Positions 1 through 7,772 of a DNA stretch of 64,000 nucleotides are shown one piece after another. This DNA is from Eubacteriales bacterium (GTDB lineage Bacteria; Bacillota_A; Clostridia; Christensenellales; Aristaeellaceae). The position numbers and the translations under genes are program-made. The stretch is taken from positions 8,342-72,341 of the forward strand of contig JARKQG010000104.1 in assembly GCA_029974035.1 (NCBI GenBank), given 5' to 3'. Each line of letters begins with the position of its first letter. The first letter of the stretch is position 1. The notes beneath the pieces were generated by a model. The model made no database searches and was not told where the DNA came from. It saw nothing but the letters and a program-made list of their open reading frames with translations.

Positions 1-1
1 C

Positions 2-703
2 GTGGAGAAGTCCCGCCGCGAGGTGGAAAACCAGATCCGCGAGGCCGGCGAGCAGGCCGTGTTTGAAACCAACCTGCACTCCATCCATCCGGAGCTGGTG
101 AAGCTGCTGGGCCGCATGAAGTACCGCACCAGCTACGGCCAGAACGTGCTCAAGCACTCCATCGAGGTCAGCCACCTGGCGGGCGTCATGGCGGCGGAGC
201 TGGGCGCGGACGCGCAGCTGGCCAAGCGCGCCGGCCTTCTGCACGACATCGGCAAGGCCATCGACCACGAGGTCGAGGGCACCCACGTCTCCATCGGCGT
301 GGACCTGGCCAAGAAGTTCAACGAATCCGCGGCGGTCGTCAACGCCATCGCCGCCCACCACAACGACGTCGAGCCCCAGACGGTCGAAGCCGTGCTGGTG
401 CAGGCCGCGGACGCCATTTCGGCCGCCCGGCCCGGCGCGCGCCGCGAGTCGCTGGAAAATTACATCAAGCGCCTCGAAAAGCTGGAGGAGATCTCCAATT
501 CCTTCGAAGGCGTCGAAAAGAGCTACGCCATCCAGTCGGGCCGCGAGGTCCGCATCATCGTCAAGCCCGAGGACGTCAACGACGCTGGCACGCTGATCCT
601 GGCCAAGGAAATCGTCAAGCGCATCGAGCGCGAAATGGAATACCCCGGCCAGATCAAGGTGAACGTGATCCGCGAAACCCGCGCCGTGGACTTCGCGAAG
701 TAG
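2..703 (+). CDS. rny: Ribonuclease Y, C-terminal part (truncated by window edge)
   Basis: RNase Y is a membrane-anchored endoribonuclease that starts mRNA decay in Bacillota. Only the last 233 residues are in the window; the family is normally about 510-520 aa, so the membrane anchor, coiled coil and KH domain lie upstream. The visible part is the HD domain, with the metal-binding signature [10 protein letters not shown] near residue 80 and [10 protein letters not shown] near 115, followed by the conserved end [12 protein letters not shown]...[16 protein letters not shown]. The GTG at position 2 is simply the first in-frame codon and is not the true start. A strong hairpin terminator follows the stop codon. 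The identification is secure. Confidence 0.93.
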   Translation: MEKSRREVENQIREAGEQAVFETNLHSIHPELVKLLGRMKYRTSYGQNVLKHSIEVSHLAGVMAAELGADAQLAKRAGLLHDIGKAIDHEVEGTHVSIGVDLAKKFNESAAVVNAIAAHHNDVEPQTVEAVLVQAADAISAARPGARRESLENYIKRLEKLEEISNSFEGVEKSYAIQSGREVRIIVKPEDVNDAGTLILAKEIVKRIEREMEYPGQIKVNVIRETRAVDFAK

Positions 704-740
704 GCCGGAACGAACCCATCCCCCAAGGGGCCAAGGCTGA

Positions 741-767
741 AACGCCCGCGCGTGCGCGGGCGTTTTT
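741..767 (+). terminator. Rho-independent terminator after rny
   Basis: A GC-rich 10-bp inverted repeat (AACGCCCGCG / CGCGGGCGTT, loop CGTG) is followed by a run of five T. It lies 38 bases beyond the rny stop codon and directly touches the 202-bp repeat. Confidence 0.85.
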
Positions 768-969
768 AAAGTATCAAAAACCCTGCGAGGTTTTTTTGAT
801 GCGGAGGAGGAGGCCTGCGCACACCTGAAATGCTCACGCATTTCCGGGCGGTGTGCTGACGTATGGTGCTGTTTCTCCCCCCAGTGTGCGCACTGGGGGG
901 AGAAACCGTTCCCGACGTACGTGCCGCCGGGAACGATTGAAGTCTGCCGAGGACTTTGTGGATGGTCTG
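768..969 (+). repeat. 202-bp structured dispersed repeat, copy A
   Basis: The segment matches 55950-56151 at roughly 94% over the same length of 202 bases. It is a chain of hairpins: an A-tract/T-tract stem around 773-800; a 7-bp stem GAAATGC/GCATTTC with loop TCAC (837-854); a perfect 16-bp stem around loop TGCG (870-905); and an 8-bp stem CGTTCCCG/CGGGAACG (906-934). There is no convincing open reading frame. A substitution between copies in the 16-bp stem turns an A-T pair into a G-T pair, which would still pair in RNA. I do not recognise the family; a MITE-like element or a repeated structured RNA both fit. Confidence 0.85.
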
Positions 970-990
970 AACGCCTGCGCGGGCGTTTTC
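970..990 (+). terminator. Second, shorter terminator hairpin flanking repeat copy A
   Basis: AACGCC-TGCGCG-GGCGTTTTC forms a 6-bp stem followed by four T. It resembles a shortened version of the terminator at 741-767, so copy A sits between two related terminator hairpins. It may end a transcript from the repeat, or be a duplicated target. Confidence 0.6.
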
Positions 991-1018
991 GTTTGGGCGC
1001 CGCTTTACGCAATCTGCG

Positions 1019-1047
1019 TTGCCAAGGCGGCGTCCGGGCGGTATAAT
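1019..1047 (+). promoter_or_regulatory. Promoter of parA
   Basis: TTGCCA (1019-1024) and a perfect TATAAT (1042-1047) are separated by 17 bp. The expected start site is about 25 bases before the parA GTG codon. Confidence 0.75.
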
Positions 1048-1076
1048 AAAGGAACACATATTTGGGAGGCGCGTCC

Positions 1077-1847
1077 GTGGGCAGAATCATCGCGATCACC
1101 AACCAAAAAGGCGGCGTGGGGAAGACCACCACGGCGGTCAATCTGTCCGCGTGCCTGGCGGAGGCGGGAAAGCGCACGCTGCTCATCGACGCCGACCCCC
1201 AGGGCAACGCCACCAGCGGCGTGGGCGCGGCGGGCAAGGGCGCCCATTCCATCTACGACGTGCTGATCAACGACTGCCCGGCCTCCGCCGCGGTGATCGA
1301 CACCGGCTACGCGGGGCTGCGGCTCATGCCCAGCGCCATCGAACTGGCCGGCGCGGAAATCGAACTGGTGGCCATGCCCGGCCGGGACACGCTTTTGCGG
1401 GACGCGCTCTCCGCCGTTCAGTCCGAATACGATTACATCCTGATCGACTGCCCCCCCTCCCTGGGGTTGATCACCCTCAACGCGCTGGCCGCGGCGGGCA
1501 GCGTGCTGGTGCCCATTCAATGCGAATACTACGCGCTGGAGGGCGTGGGCCAGCTGATGAACACGCTCTCGCTGGTGCGAAAGCGGCTCAACCCCGGGCT
1601 TGAGGTGCTGGGCGTGGTACTGACCATGCTGGACGGCCGCACCAACCTGGGCATCCAGGTGGTGGACGAGGTGAAAAAGCACTTCCGCAACCGGGTGTTC
1701 GCCACCGTGGTGCCCCGGAACGTGCGCCTCAGCGAGGCGCCCAGCCACGGGCTGCCGATCCACCTGTACGATCCCCGCTGCGCCGGCGCCGAGGCCTACC
1801 GCGCGCTGGCCCAGGAGCTGATCGAGCGCGTGGAGGACCCGGACTAG
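1077..1847 (+). CDS. parA: Chromosome-partitioning ATPase ParA/Soj
   Basis: ParA is a Walker-type ATPase that binds DNA non-specifically and works with ParB to move the origin region and tune DnaA. The protein has the deviant Walker A motif KGGVGKTTTAVNL near its start, ADPQGN just after it (switch I/Walker A' region) and YILIDCPPSLG as Walker B. The chosen start is GTG 1077 because GGGAGG (1064-1069) sits 7 bases upstream; an in-frame TTG at 1062 lies too close to any ribosome site. This gives 256 aa, normal for Soj. A strong promoter precedes it and parB follows in the same direction after a 251-bp gap, so the two may not be strictly co-transcribed. Confidence 0.95.
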   Translation: MGRIIAITNQKGGVGKTTTAVNLSACLAEAGKRTLLIDADPQGNATSGVGAAGKGAHSIYDVLINDCPASAAVIDTGYAGLRLMPSAIELAGAEIELVAMPGRDTLLRDALSAVQSEYDYILIDCPPSLGLITLNALAAAGSVLVPIQCEYYALEGVGQLMNTLSLVRKRLNPGLEVLGVVLTMLDGRTNLGIQVVDEVKKHFRNRVFATVVPRNVRLSEAPSHGLPIHLYDPRCAGAEAYRALAQELIERVEDPD

Positions 1848-2098
1848 TCGGGGAAGCGCCAGGGGGCAGGCTGTCCCCCGGAACCCATACAAGGGATAGA
1901 AAGCGCCGCGCGGTCCGCCCCGGGAGGTCGGAGGCGTCGCCGCCGATTCATTCAAGGCAGCGGGAGGGCGGCATGCGCGGCCGCAGGCTGCATTCCGATT
2001 CGCGCGCAAATTCCGCGGACCCAAGAAACGCGGAATCCGCGCTTCGCAGTGAAGGCCGCGAGGCGGACTGAACTGCCCTCATGAAGGGAGGCGATCAA
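1848..2098. other. parA-parB intergenic gap
   Basis: This 251-bp gap holds no credible gene. It contains a small C/G hairpin just after the parA stop (about 1860-1880) and an 8-bp inverted repeat ATTCCGCG / CGCGGAAT (2010-2036). No canonical parS palindrome was found. The parB ribosome site GGGAGG is at 2086-2091. Confidence 0.5.
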
Positions 2099-2968
2099 AT
2101 GGCCAAACCCCCAAAGCACGGCTTGGGACGCGGCCTGGAGGCTCTTCTGGGCGGAGAACAGCGCGAAGCGCGCGAGGCGCGCGACGAGGTGCTGTCCATC
2201 CGCCTTCAGGACATTGACGTCAACCGCGCCCAGCCCCGCCGCACCTTTGACGATGCGGCGCTGAGCGAACTTTCGGAATCCATCCGCTCGGTGGGCGTGG
2301 TGCAGCCGATCCTGGTCACCCGGACCGGCGCGCGCTATTCCATCATCGCGGGGGAGCGCCGCTTCCGCGCGGCGCGGCTGGCGGGCCTCGCGGAGATCCC
2401 CGCCATCGTGCGGGACTACGACGCCACCCGGCGCCTGGAAATCGCGCTGATCGAAAACCTGCAGCGCGAGGACCTGAACCCCGTCGAGGAGGCCATGGGC
2501 GTGCGCGCGCTGATCGCGGAGTGCGGCTATACCCAGGAGCAGGCCGCCTCGCGGCTGGGCAAGAGCCGTCCGGCGGTGGCCAACCTTCTCAGGCTTCTGT
2601 CGCTGCCGGAGAGCGTCCTCGACATGCTGAAGGACGGCGTTCTGACGGCGGGCCACGCCCGGGCGCTGGCGGGGCTTTCCTCCCCCGAGGCGCAGGTGCG
2701 GCTGGCGAACCTGGTGAAGGCCCAGGCGCTGAACGTGCGGCAGCTGGAGCGCATCTGCCGGCAGCAGGATTCCGCCCCGGAAAAGCCGCCGAAGCCCCGG
2801 CCCGCGGCCGAGCTGGCCCGGCTGGAGTCCATGGCGCGGGACGCCTTCGGCACCCGCGTGAAGCTGGAGGGCGACGTAAAGCGCGGCCGGCTGATCCTCA
2901 GCTATTCCAGCTACGAGGACCTGGAGCGCATCTGGGACATTCTCGACGGCATCGTGAACAAACCATAA
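2099..2968 (+). CDS. parB: ParB/Spo0J centromere-binding CTPase
   Basis: ParB loads on parS sites near the origin, spreads as a CTP-dependent DNA clamp and recruits SMC. The N-terminus GLGRGLEALLGG is typical. The ParB/Srx fold carries GERRFRAARLAG and ENLQREDLNPVEEA (CTP-binding and clamp motifs), followed by the parS-reading helix-turn-helix (TQEQAASRLGKSRPAVANLLRL) and a C-terminal dimer domain. ATG 2099 is preferred over ATG 2081 because GGGAGG at 2086-2091 is 7 bases ahead of it. At 289 aa it has normal length. Confidence 0.95.
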   Translation: MAKPPKHGLGRGLEALLGGEQREAREARDEVLSIRLQDIDVNRAQPRRTFDDAALSELSESIRSVGVVQPILVTRTGARYSIIAGERRFRAARLAGLAEIPAIVRDYDATRRLEIALIENLQREDLNPVEEAMGVRALIAECGYTQEQAASRLGKSRPAVANLLRLLSLPESVLDMLKDGVLTAGHARALAGLSSPEAQVRLANLVKAQALNVRQLERICRQQDSAPEKPPKPRPAAELARLESMARDAFGTRVKLEGDVKRGRLILSYSSYEDLERIWDILDGIVNKP

Positions 2969-2981
2969 GGAGTGAAACGCC

Positions 2982-3479
2982 GTGAGCGTGAGCGATTTTG
3001 AACTCAACATCCTGGAGATCCTGAAGGAGGACGCCCGCACCGCGCCGGAGCGCATCGCAGTCATGACCGGCAGCGACGCCGACACCGTGCGCGCGGCCAT
3101 TTCCGGCATGGAAAAGCGGGGCATCATCGTCAAATACCCCGCCATGATCAACTGGGACCTGGCCGGCGGCGAAGAAGTGGAGGCGCTGATCGAGGTGCGC
3201 GTCACCCCCCAGCGGGACGAGGGCTTTGACGCCATCGCCGAGCGCATCTACCGGTTTGAGGAGGTGTCCAGCGTCTACCTGATGAGCGGCGCCTACGACC
3301 TGATGGTGCTGGTGCGGGGCCGCACCATCAAGCAGCTGGCGCTCTTCGTATCCGAAAAGCTGTCCACGCTGGAACACGTCAACTCCACCGCCACCCACTT
3401 CGTGCTCAAGCGCTACAAAAACGAGGGCGTGATCCTCGAGGGCGTCCGCCGCGACGAGCGACTGGCGGTGACCCCGTGA
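2982..3479 (+). CDS. Lrp/AsnC-family transcriptional regulator
   Basis: The 165-aa protein has the Lrp/AsnC layout: an N-terminal winged helix-turn-helix (residues about 5-55, with EILKEDARTAPERIAVMTG) and a C-terminal RAM/ligand-binding domain (about 65-145, with VEALIEVRVTPQ...SVYLMSGAYDLMVLVRG). Such proteins sense amino acids or 2-oxoacids. AAGGAG precedes the GTG start, and the stop overlaps the next gene's start by 4 bp (GTGA), so it is translationally coupled to the aminotransferase it probably regulates or serves with. The ligand is unknown. Confidence 0.88.
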   Translation: MSVSDFELNILEILKEDARTAPERIAVMTGSDADTVRAAISGMEKRGIIVKYPAMINWDLAGGEEVEALIEVRVTPQRDEGFDAIAERIYRFEEVSSVYLMSGAYDLMVLVRGRTIKQLALFVSEKLSTLEHVNSTATHFVLKRYKNEGVILEGVRRDERLAVTP

Positions 3480-4657
3480 ACTACGAATCCATCGTCTGCC
3501 GCCGGGTGGCCGACGTGCCGCCCTCCGGCATCCGCAAGTTCTTCGACATCGTCAGCGAAATGAAGGACGCCATCTCCCTGGGCGTGGGCGAGCCGGACTT
3601 TACCACCCCCTGGGCCTACAGCGACGCGGCCATCTATTCGCTGCGCCAGGGCCACACCCACTACACCTCCAACTGGGGGCTGATCGAGCTTCGACGCGCC
3701 ATCGCGGGGTACATGCGGGGCCGCTTTCAGGTGTCCTACGACCCGGCGGACGAGATCCTGGTCACCGTCGGCGCCAGCGAGGGCATCGACCTGGCGCTGC
3801 GCGCGCTGGTGGAGCCGGGGGACGAGGTCATCGCCCCGGACCCCACCTACGTATCCTACGCGCCGGGCATCGCCTTTGCCGGCGGGACGTGCGTGCCGCT
3901 GAAGACCCGGGCGGAGGACGACTTCCGCATGACGCCCGAGGCGCTGCGCGCCTGCCTGTCGCCCAGGACCAAGGCACTCATCCTGCCCTACCCCAACAAC
4001 CCCACCGGCGGCGTGATGGGACAGGAGGACCTGGAGGCCATCGCCCGGGTGCTGGAAGGCACCAATGTGATCGTCATCTCCGACGAAATCTACGCCGAGC
4101 TGACCTACGGCGGCAGAAAGCACGTGTCCTTCGCCTCCATCCCCGGCATGTGGGCGCGCACCATCACCCTCAGCGGCTTTTCCAAGGCCTTTGCCATGAC
4201 CGGCTGGCGGCTGGGCTACGCCTGCGCGCCCCGGCCTCTGGCGGAATTGATGTGCAAGATCCACCAGTTTACCATGCTGTGCGCGCCCATCGCGGGGCAG
4301 TACGCCGCGCTGGAGGCGCTGAAGATCGGCGCGGAAAACGACTATGCCGACGTGTCCGCCATGGTGCGCGCCTACGACCGCCGGCGGCGGCTGGTGGTGG
4401 ACGGGTTCAACCGGCTGGGGCTGGACTGCTTCGAGCCGCTGGGCGCGTTCTACGCCTTCCCATCGGTGAAAAAGACCGGCATGACCAGCCAGGAATTCTG
4501 CCAGCGGCTGCTCAGGGAGCAGAAGGTGGCCGCCGTGCCCGGCGACGCCTTCGGCGCGGGGGGCGAGGGCCACTTCCGCGTATCCTACGCCGCCAGCGCC
4601 GAAAAGCTGGCCGAGGCCATCGACCGCATCGGGAAGTTTCTGCACGGCAACGGATAA
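3476..4657 (+). CDS. PLP-dependent class I/II aminotransferase
   Basis: Fold-type I aminotransferase of 393 aa. The conserved LPYPNNPTGG (substrate/PLP region), ISDEIYAELTYGG (Asp and Tyr contacting PLP) and SGFSKAFAMTGWRLGY (Schiff-base Lys) are all visible. It starts with a GTG that overlaps the AsnC-type regulator by 4 bp, a common pair in Bacillota. It resembles aspartate/aromatic or alanine-type enzymes, but substrate choice cannot be read from the sequence. A second family member lies at 17657-18856. Two hairpins follow it. Confidence 0.9.
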   Translation: MNYESIVCRRVADVPPSGIRKFFDIVSEMKDAISLGVGEPDFTTPWAYSDAAIYSLRQGHTHYTSNWGLIELRRAIAGYMRGRFQVSYDPADEILVTVGASEGIDLALRALVEPGDEVIAPDPTYVSYAPGIAFAGGTCVPLKTRAEDDFRMTPEALRACLSPRTKALILPYPNNPTGGVMGQEDLEAIARVLEGTNVIVISDEIYAELTYGGRKHVSFASIPGMWARTITLSGFSKAFAMTGWRLGYACAPRPLAELMCKIHQFTMLCAPIAGQYAALEALKIGAENDYADVSAMVRAYDRRRRLVVDGFNRLGLDCFEPLGAFYAFPSVKKTGMTSQEFCQRLLREQKVAAVPGDAFGAGGEGHFRVSYAASAEKLAEAIDRIGKFLHGNG

Positions 4658-4667
4658 TACCCGTTCG

Positions 4668-4716
4668 AAACAATCATGATTCGTCGAGCCGGGTCTTTGG
4701 AATAATGATTGTTTTT
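4668..4716 (+). terminator. Probable terminator after the aminotransferase
   Basis: AAACAATCAT and ATGATTGTTT form a 10-bp stem with a 27-base internal region, ending in a T run. Confidence 0.5.
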
Positions 4717-4731
4717 ATACCAAAAGGGAAC

Positions 4732-4777
4732 AAAGAAAAGCATAGCGGAGGCGATCGCCCTCTCTATGCTTTTCTTT
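4732..4777. terminator. Bidirectional terminator between convergent genes
   Basis: AAAGAAAAGCATAG and CTATGCTTTTCTTT form a perfect 14-bp stem with a GC-rich inner hairpin. Both strands end in T-rich sequence, as fits the convergent aminotransferase and signal peptidase genes. Confidence 0.8.
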
Positions 4778-4836
4778 TGATGGGGAGTCCGGAGGAATCC
4801 CATCCCTTTGGAAGCGGTCCTGGGGCGGCGCCTCTC

Positions 4837-5466
4837 CTACTCCACGACCCGCCAGGCGTCAAGCGGCCACATGACAAAGCGCACCTTGCCCACGATGTCC
4901 TCCGCGGGGATGAAGCCCACGTCGGAACTGCGGCTGTCGTGGGAGCCGGCGCGGTTGTCGCCGCAGACGAACACGTAGCCCTCGGGCACTTCCCAGGCGC
5001 CGTTGATGGCGGGGCTCGGATAGGTGATGAAGGGTTCGTCCACCCGCTCGCCGTTGATGTAGGTTTCGCCGTTGATCATGAGGATCTTGTCGCCCCCGAC
5101 GCCCACCACGCGCTTGACGAAGTTTTCCTTGAACCCCAGAAAGCCCGTCCTGTCCGGAAAGTGGCAGATGACCACGTCACCCCGCGCCACGCCCTTCAGC
5201 TTTACGTCCAGCACCGTGACGATCAGCCGCTCGCCGTCGTGCAGCGTCTCCTTCATGGAACTGCCGTCCACGCGGATCACGGTAAAGAGGAACGAGCGGA
5301 TCAGAAATACCGCGATCAGCGCCACCGCGATGGACACGATCCACTCCCGGGTTTCCTTGCGCGCGCGGGCGCGCCGCGCGGCCTTCGCGGCCTCCTCGGC
5401 GCTTACGGTTTCCTCGGCCTTCGCGTCTTCCGGCGCGGGGGCGCCGGGCTTTTCCAAATCTGCCAT
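4837..5466 (-). CDS. Signal peptidase I (paralogue 1)
   Basis: Type I signal peptidase cuts signal peptides from exported proteins at the outer face of the membrane. The 209-aa protein has a charged cytoplasmic N-terminus, one membrane helix (about residues 42-60), the nucleophile motif DGSSMKETL (Ser70) and the general-base motif FVKRVVG (Lys118), then GDNRAGSHDSR. It is the last gene of a minus-strand run and follows paralogue 2 by 8 bases. Both catalytic residues are present, so it should be active. Confidence 0.93.
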   Translation of the reverse strand: MADLEKPGAPAPEDAKAEETVSAEEAAKAARRARARKETREWIVSIAVALIAVFLIRSFLFTVIRVDGSSMKETLHDGERLIVTVLDVKLKGVARGDVVICHFPDRTGFLGFKENFVKRVVGVGGDKILMINGETYINGERVDEPFITYPSPAINGAWEVPEGYVFVCGDNRAGSHDSRSSDVGFIPAEDIVGKVRFVMWPLDAWRVVE

Positions 5467-5474
5467 ACTCTCTC

Positions 5475-6047
5475 CTAACCGACGGTCGAAATCGCGTCAA
5501 AGGGCCAGAGCCTCAGGTGCACCTTGCCCAGAATGGCCCCATTTTCCGGCACGCCCAGCTGCAAAAGCGGCCCGGCCTCGATGGGGCCCACGGAGCGGCT
5601 GTCCAGCGAGATCGGCCGGTTGTCGCCCATCACAAAGTATGTCCCCTCGGGAATTTGGTACGCATCCATGGAATCGCCGCTTCTGCGGGTCAGGTAGGGC
5701 TCGTCCAGTTCCTCGCCGTCAATAAAGACCACGCCGGACCTGAGCTCGATGGTCTCGCCCGGCAGGCCGACAATCCGCTTCACGCAGTAGTGGTCGGCGC
5801 CGGGGTAGGTGCAGATCACAATGTCGCCGCGGCCGTAGCCAAAGAGCTTGCCGTCGATGATGGTGGCGGCCAGCCGGTCGCCGTCCCGGAGGGTGTCCAG
5901 CATGGACTCGCCCTCCACCCGGATCATGGTAAAGAGGAATGCCCGGACGATCGCCACGATGACCAGCGCCACCAGGATCGACTTGACCCACTCCATCATT
6001 TCCTTTTTCGCGTCCTTCTTGGGCGCCGTTACAGGCGTTTCGCTCAT
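5475..6047 (-). CDS. Signal peptidase I (paralogue 2)
   Basis: The second active-looking type I signal peptidase has 190 aa from ATG 6047; the reading frame stays open further upstream, but that stretch overlaps the preceding gene and is not signal-peptidase-like. It has one membrane helix (about 22-40), the nucleophile motif EGESMLDTL (Ser48), the base motif CVKRIVGLPGE (Lys90) and GDNRPISLDSR. It sits between paralogue 1 and the pseudoenzyme-like paralogue 3, all reading the same way. Confidence 0.93.
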   Translation of the reverse strand: MSETPVTAPKKDAKKEMMEWVKSILVALVIVAIVRAFLFTMIRVEGESMLDTLRDGDRLAATIIDGKLFGYGRGDIVICTYPGADHYCVKRIVGLPGETIELRSGVVFIDGEELDEPYLTRRSGDSMDAYQIPEGTYFVMGDNRPISLDSRSVGPIEAGPLLQLGVPENGAILGKVHLRLWPFDAISTVG

Positions 6048-6093
6048 GCGCTTGCGACCTCTGTCTTTCTTTTGCTCGGGGCAAGCCCGGAAT

Positions 6094-7008
6094 CTACCCC
6101 ACCGCGCCCCACTCGTCCGGCGGCCAGAGGATGCGCTGCACCCGGCCCACGATGAGGCTGCGGGTGTTGCGGATGAGGCCGAAGGCGCGGCTGTCAAAGG
6201 TATTTTCGCGGTTGTCGCCCATCACGAAGTAGCAGCCTTCCTGGATGGTGGTCAGCGGATAGTCGCCGCCGCCGGGCTGGGATACGTAGGCCTCGTCCAG
6301 CGCCTCGCCGTTGACGTAGGTGATGCCGCCCCGGATCTCGATGGTCTCGCCCGGCAGCGCCACCACGCGGCGGATCAGAAGGCCGTCCGGCGAATTGACG
6401 CCCACGATGTCACCCCGGGCGGGCTTGGCGGAATAATAGACGCTCTTTTGCATCACCACCACGTCGCCCTGGGGCAGCGTGGCGCCCATGGCGTCGCTGG
6501 ATACCCGGACCAGTTCAAAGCCGAAGGTGCGCACGCCGAAGCCGACAATCAGCGCCAGCACCAGCGCGATGGCCCAGTAGATCAGCGCGCTGCCGCCCGT
6601 CTTGGCCTTTTTGCGCCTGCGGGCGGCGGCGCGGACGGGCCGGTCGTCATACCCGTCGCGGCGGGATCGGTCGGCGCGCTCCGCAGCGCGCGGCGCCTGC
6701 GCCCGGGGCTTTCTGCGCACGGCCACTTCCTCGCCGTAGCCGTCCTCCGCCGCCGGGGGACGCCGCTTTCCGGCGGGCCGGGCCGCCCGCTTGGGCGCGG
6801 CGGCGCGCGCCGGGCGCGGGTAGCCGTCCTCCCCAAAGGGGAGAACCGCGCCGCGGGGGCGGGGCTTCGGCTTTCTCGGGGCGGCGGCCTTTGCGGGCCT
6901 CGGGGCGTAGAAGTCGTCCTCTTCGTAGAAATCGTAGCCCTCCGGCTCCGGACGCGCCTTGGCCTTGGCCGGGCGCCGGGCGGCGCCGGGCGCCTTTTGC
7001 CTGTTCAT
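6094..7008 (-). CDS. Signal peptidase-like protein without the Ser/Lys dyad
   Basis: The C-terminal half is clearly a signal peptidase I fold: a membrane helix (about 141-160), VALPGETIEIRGG and FVMGDNRENTFDSR. However, the nucleophile position reads SSDAMGATL, with Ala173 where the active paralogues have Ser, and the general base reads LIRRVV, with Arg213 in place of Lys. Codons at these positions read GCC and CGC. The first 138 residues are a basic, proline/alanine-rich cytoplasmic extension unlike ordinary family members. The frame is intact and its stop/start region overlaps the DUF951 gene by 4 bp, so it is a maintained gene, probably a non-catalytic partner rather than a protease. Confidence 0.85.
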   Translation of the reverse strand: MNRQKAPGAARRPAKAKARPEPEGYDFYEEDDFYAPRPAKAAAPRKPKPRPRGAVLPFGEDGYPRPARAAAPKRAARPAGKRRPPAAEDGYGEEVAVRRKPRAQAPRAAERADRSRRDGYDDRPVRAAARRRKKAKTGGSALIYWAIALVLALIVGFGVRTFGFELVRVSSDAMGATLPQGDVVVMQKSVYYSAKPARGDIVGVNSPDGLLIRRVVALPGETIEIRGGITYVNGEALDEAYVSQPGGGDYPLTTIQEGCYFVMGDNRENTFDSRAFGLIRNTRSLIVGRVQRILWPPDEWGAVG

Positions 7009-7205
7009 TGGGGGGGTTCCTCCTCCACCCGGCTCACAATCTTCTTGAGCCGCTTTTCAAACACGCTCCGGTCAAGCATGACGATGCGCCCGCAGCCCTG
7101 GCAGCGGATCTTGATGTCCGCGCCCACGCGGATCACCGTCCACAGTTCGCTGCCGCAGGGATGGGGCTTGCGCATCTTCACCAGATCGCCCAGACGAATG
7201 TCCAT
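7005..7205 (-). CDS. DUF951 family small protein
   Basis: This 66-aa protein begins MDIRLGDLVKMRKPHPCG and carries a second IKIRCQGCGR motif, the typical DUF951 pattern of paired cysteines in a small beta-rich domain. The family is widespread in Bacillota and has no settled function. It overlaps the next gene by 4 bp and follows the oxidoreductase gamma gene by 2 bases, so it is translationally coupled in the operon. Confidence 0.9.
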   Translation of the reverse strand: MDIRLGDLVKMRKPHPCGSELWTVIRVGADIKIRCQGCGRIVMLDRSVFEKRLKKIVSRVEEEPPQ

Positions 7206-7207
7206 GA

Positions 7208-7771
7208 CTACCTCAGCGAGCAGGCCATGCCGGACTCCGCGGCGGTTCTCATGCCCTCCTCGATGGCGCGGCGGTTGATCTCCATCATCTTTTCCTTGCC
7301 GCTGCCCAGCTTGTGGCGAAGGGCGCCCATCATGGTGTCGATGTCAAAGGTGCAGGTGAGCCCCGCGTAGGCGCCCAGCATCACCATGTTGGCGGCGCGA
7401 AGGCTGCCGGCCCTGTCGGCGATCTCGCTGCAGGGCACGCCCACGGCGCGGATGTCCGCGCGGGCGGGCCGGGTGTCGATGAGGCTGGCGTTGTAAAGGA
7501 GCGCGCCGCCGGGCTTCACCAGCTTTTCAAAGAGCATCATGGAGGGCTTGTTCATGGCGATCACCACATCCGGCTCCTCCACCTTGGGGCTGCCCACCGG
7601 CTCGTCGGAGATCACCACGGTGCAGTTGGCGCTGCCGCCGCGCATCTCCGGGCCGTAGGAGGGCATCCAGGAAACCTCCTTGCCGTCCAGCATGCCGGAA
7701 TAGGCGATCAGCTGGCCGATCAGAAGCACGCCCTGCCCGCCGAATCCGGCGACGATCAGGCCCGTTTCCAT
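7208..7771 (-). CDS. 2-oxoacid:ferredoxin oxidoreductase, gamma subunit
   Basis: The 187-aa protein starts with [19 protein letters not shown] and has [17 protein letters not shown] and [11 protein letters not shown], hallmarks of the gamma domain of ferredoxin-dependent 2-oxoacid oxidoreductases. With the alpha, beta and ferredoxin-like genes just upstream it completes a four-gene enzyme that decarboxylates a 2-oxoacid to acyl-CoA and reduces ferredoxin. It lies 1 base after the beta gene. Confidence 0.92.
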   Translation of the reverse strand: METGLIVAGFGGQGVLLIGQLIAYSGMLDGKEVSWMPSYGPEMRGGSANCTVVISDEPVGSPKVEEPDVVIAMNKPSMMLFEKLVKPGGALLYNASLIDTRPARADIRAVGVPCSEIADRAGSLRAANMVMLGAYAGLTCTFDIDTMMGALRHKLGSGKEKMMEINRRAIEEGMRTAAESGMACSLR

Positions 7772-7772
7772 G

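Noticed and set aside
773..1266. Small proteins encoded in the 202-bp repeat
   Set aside because: The frames differ in position and continuation between copies, lack ribosome sites, and the differences do not follow codon structure.
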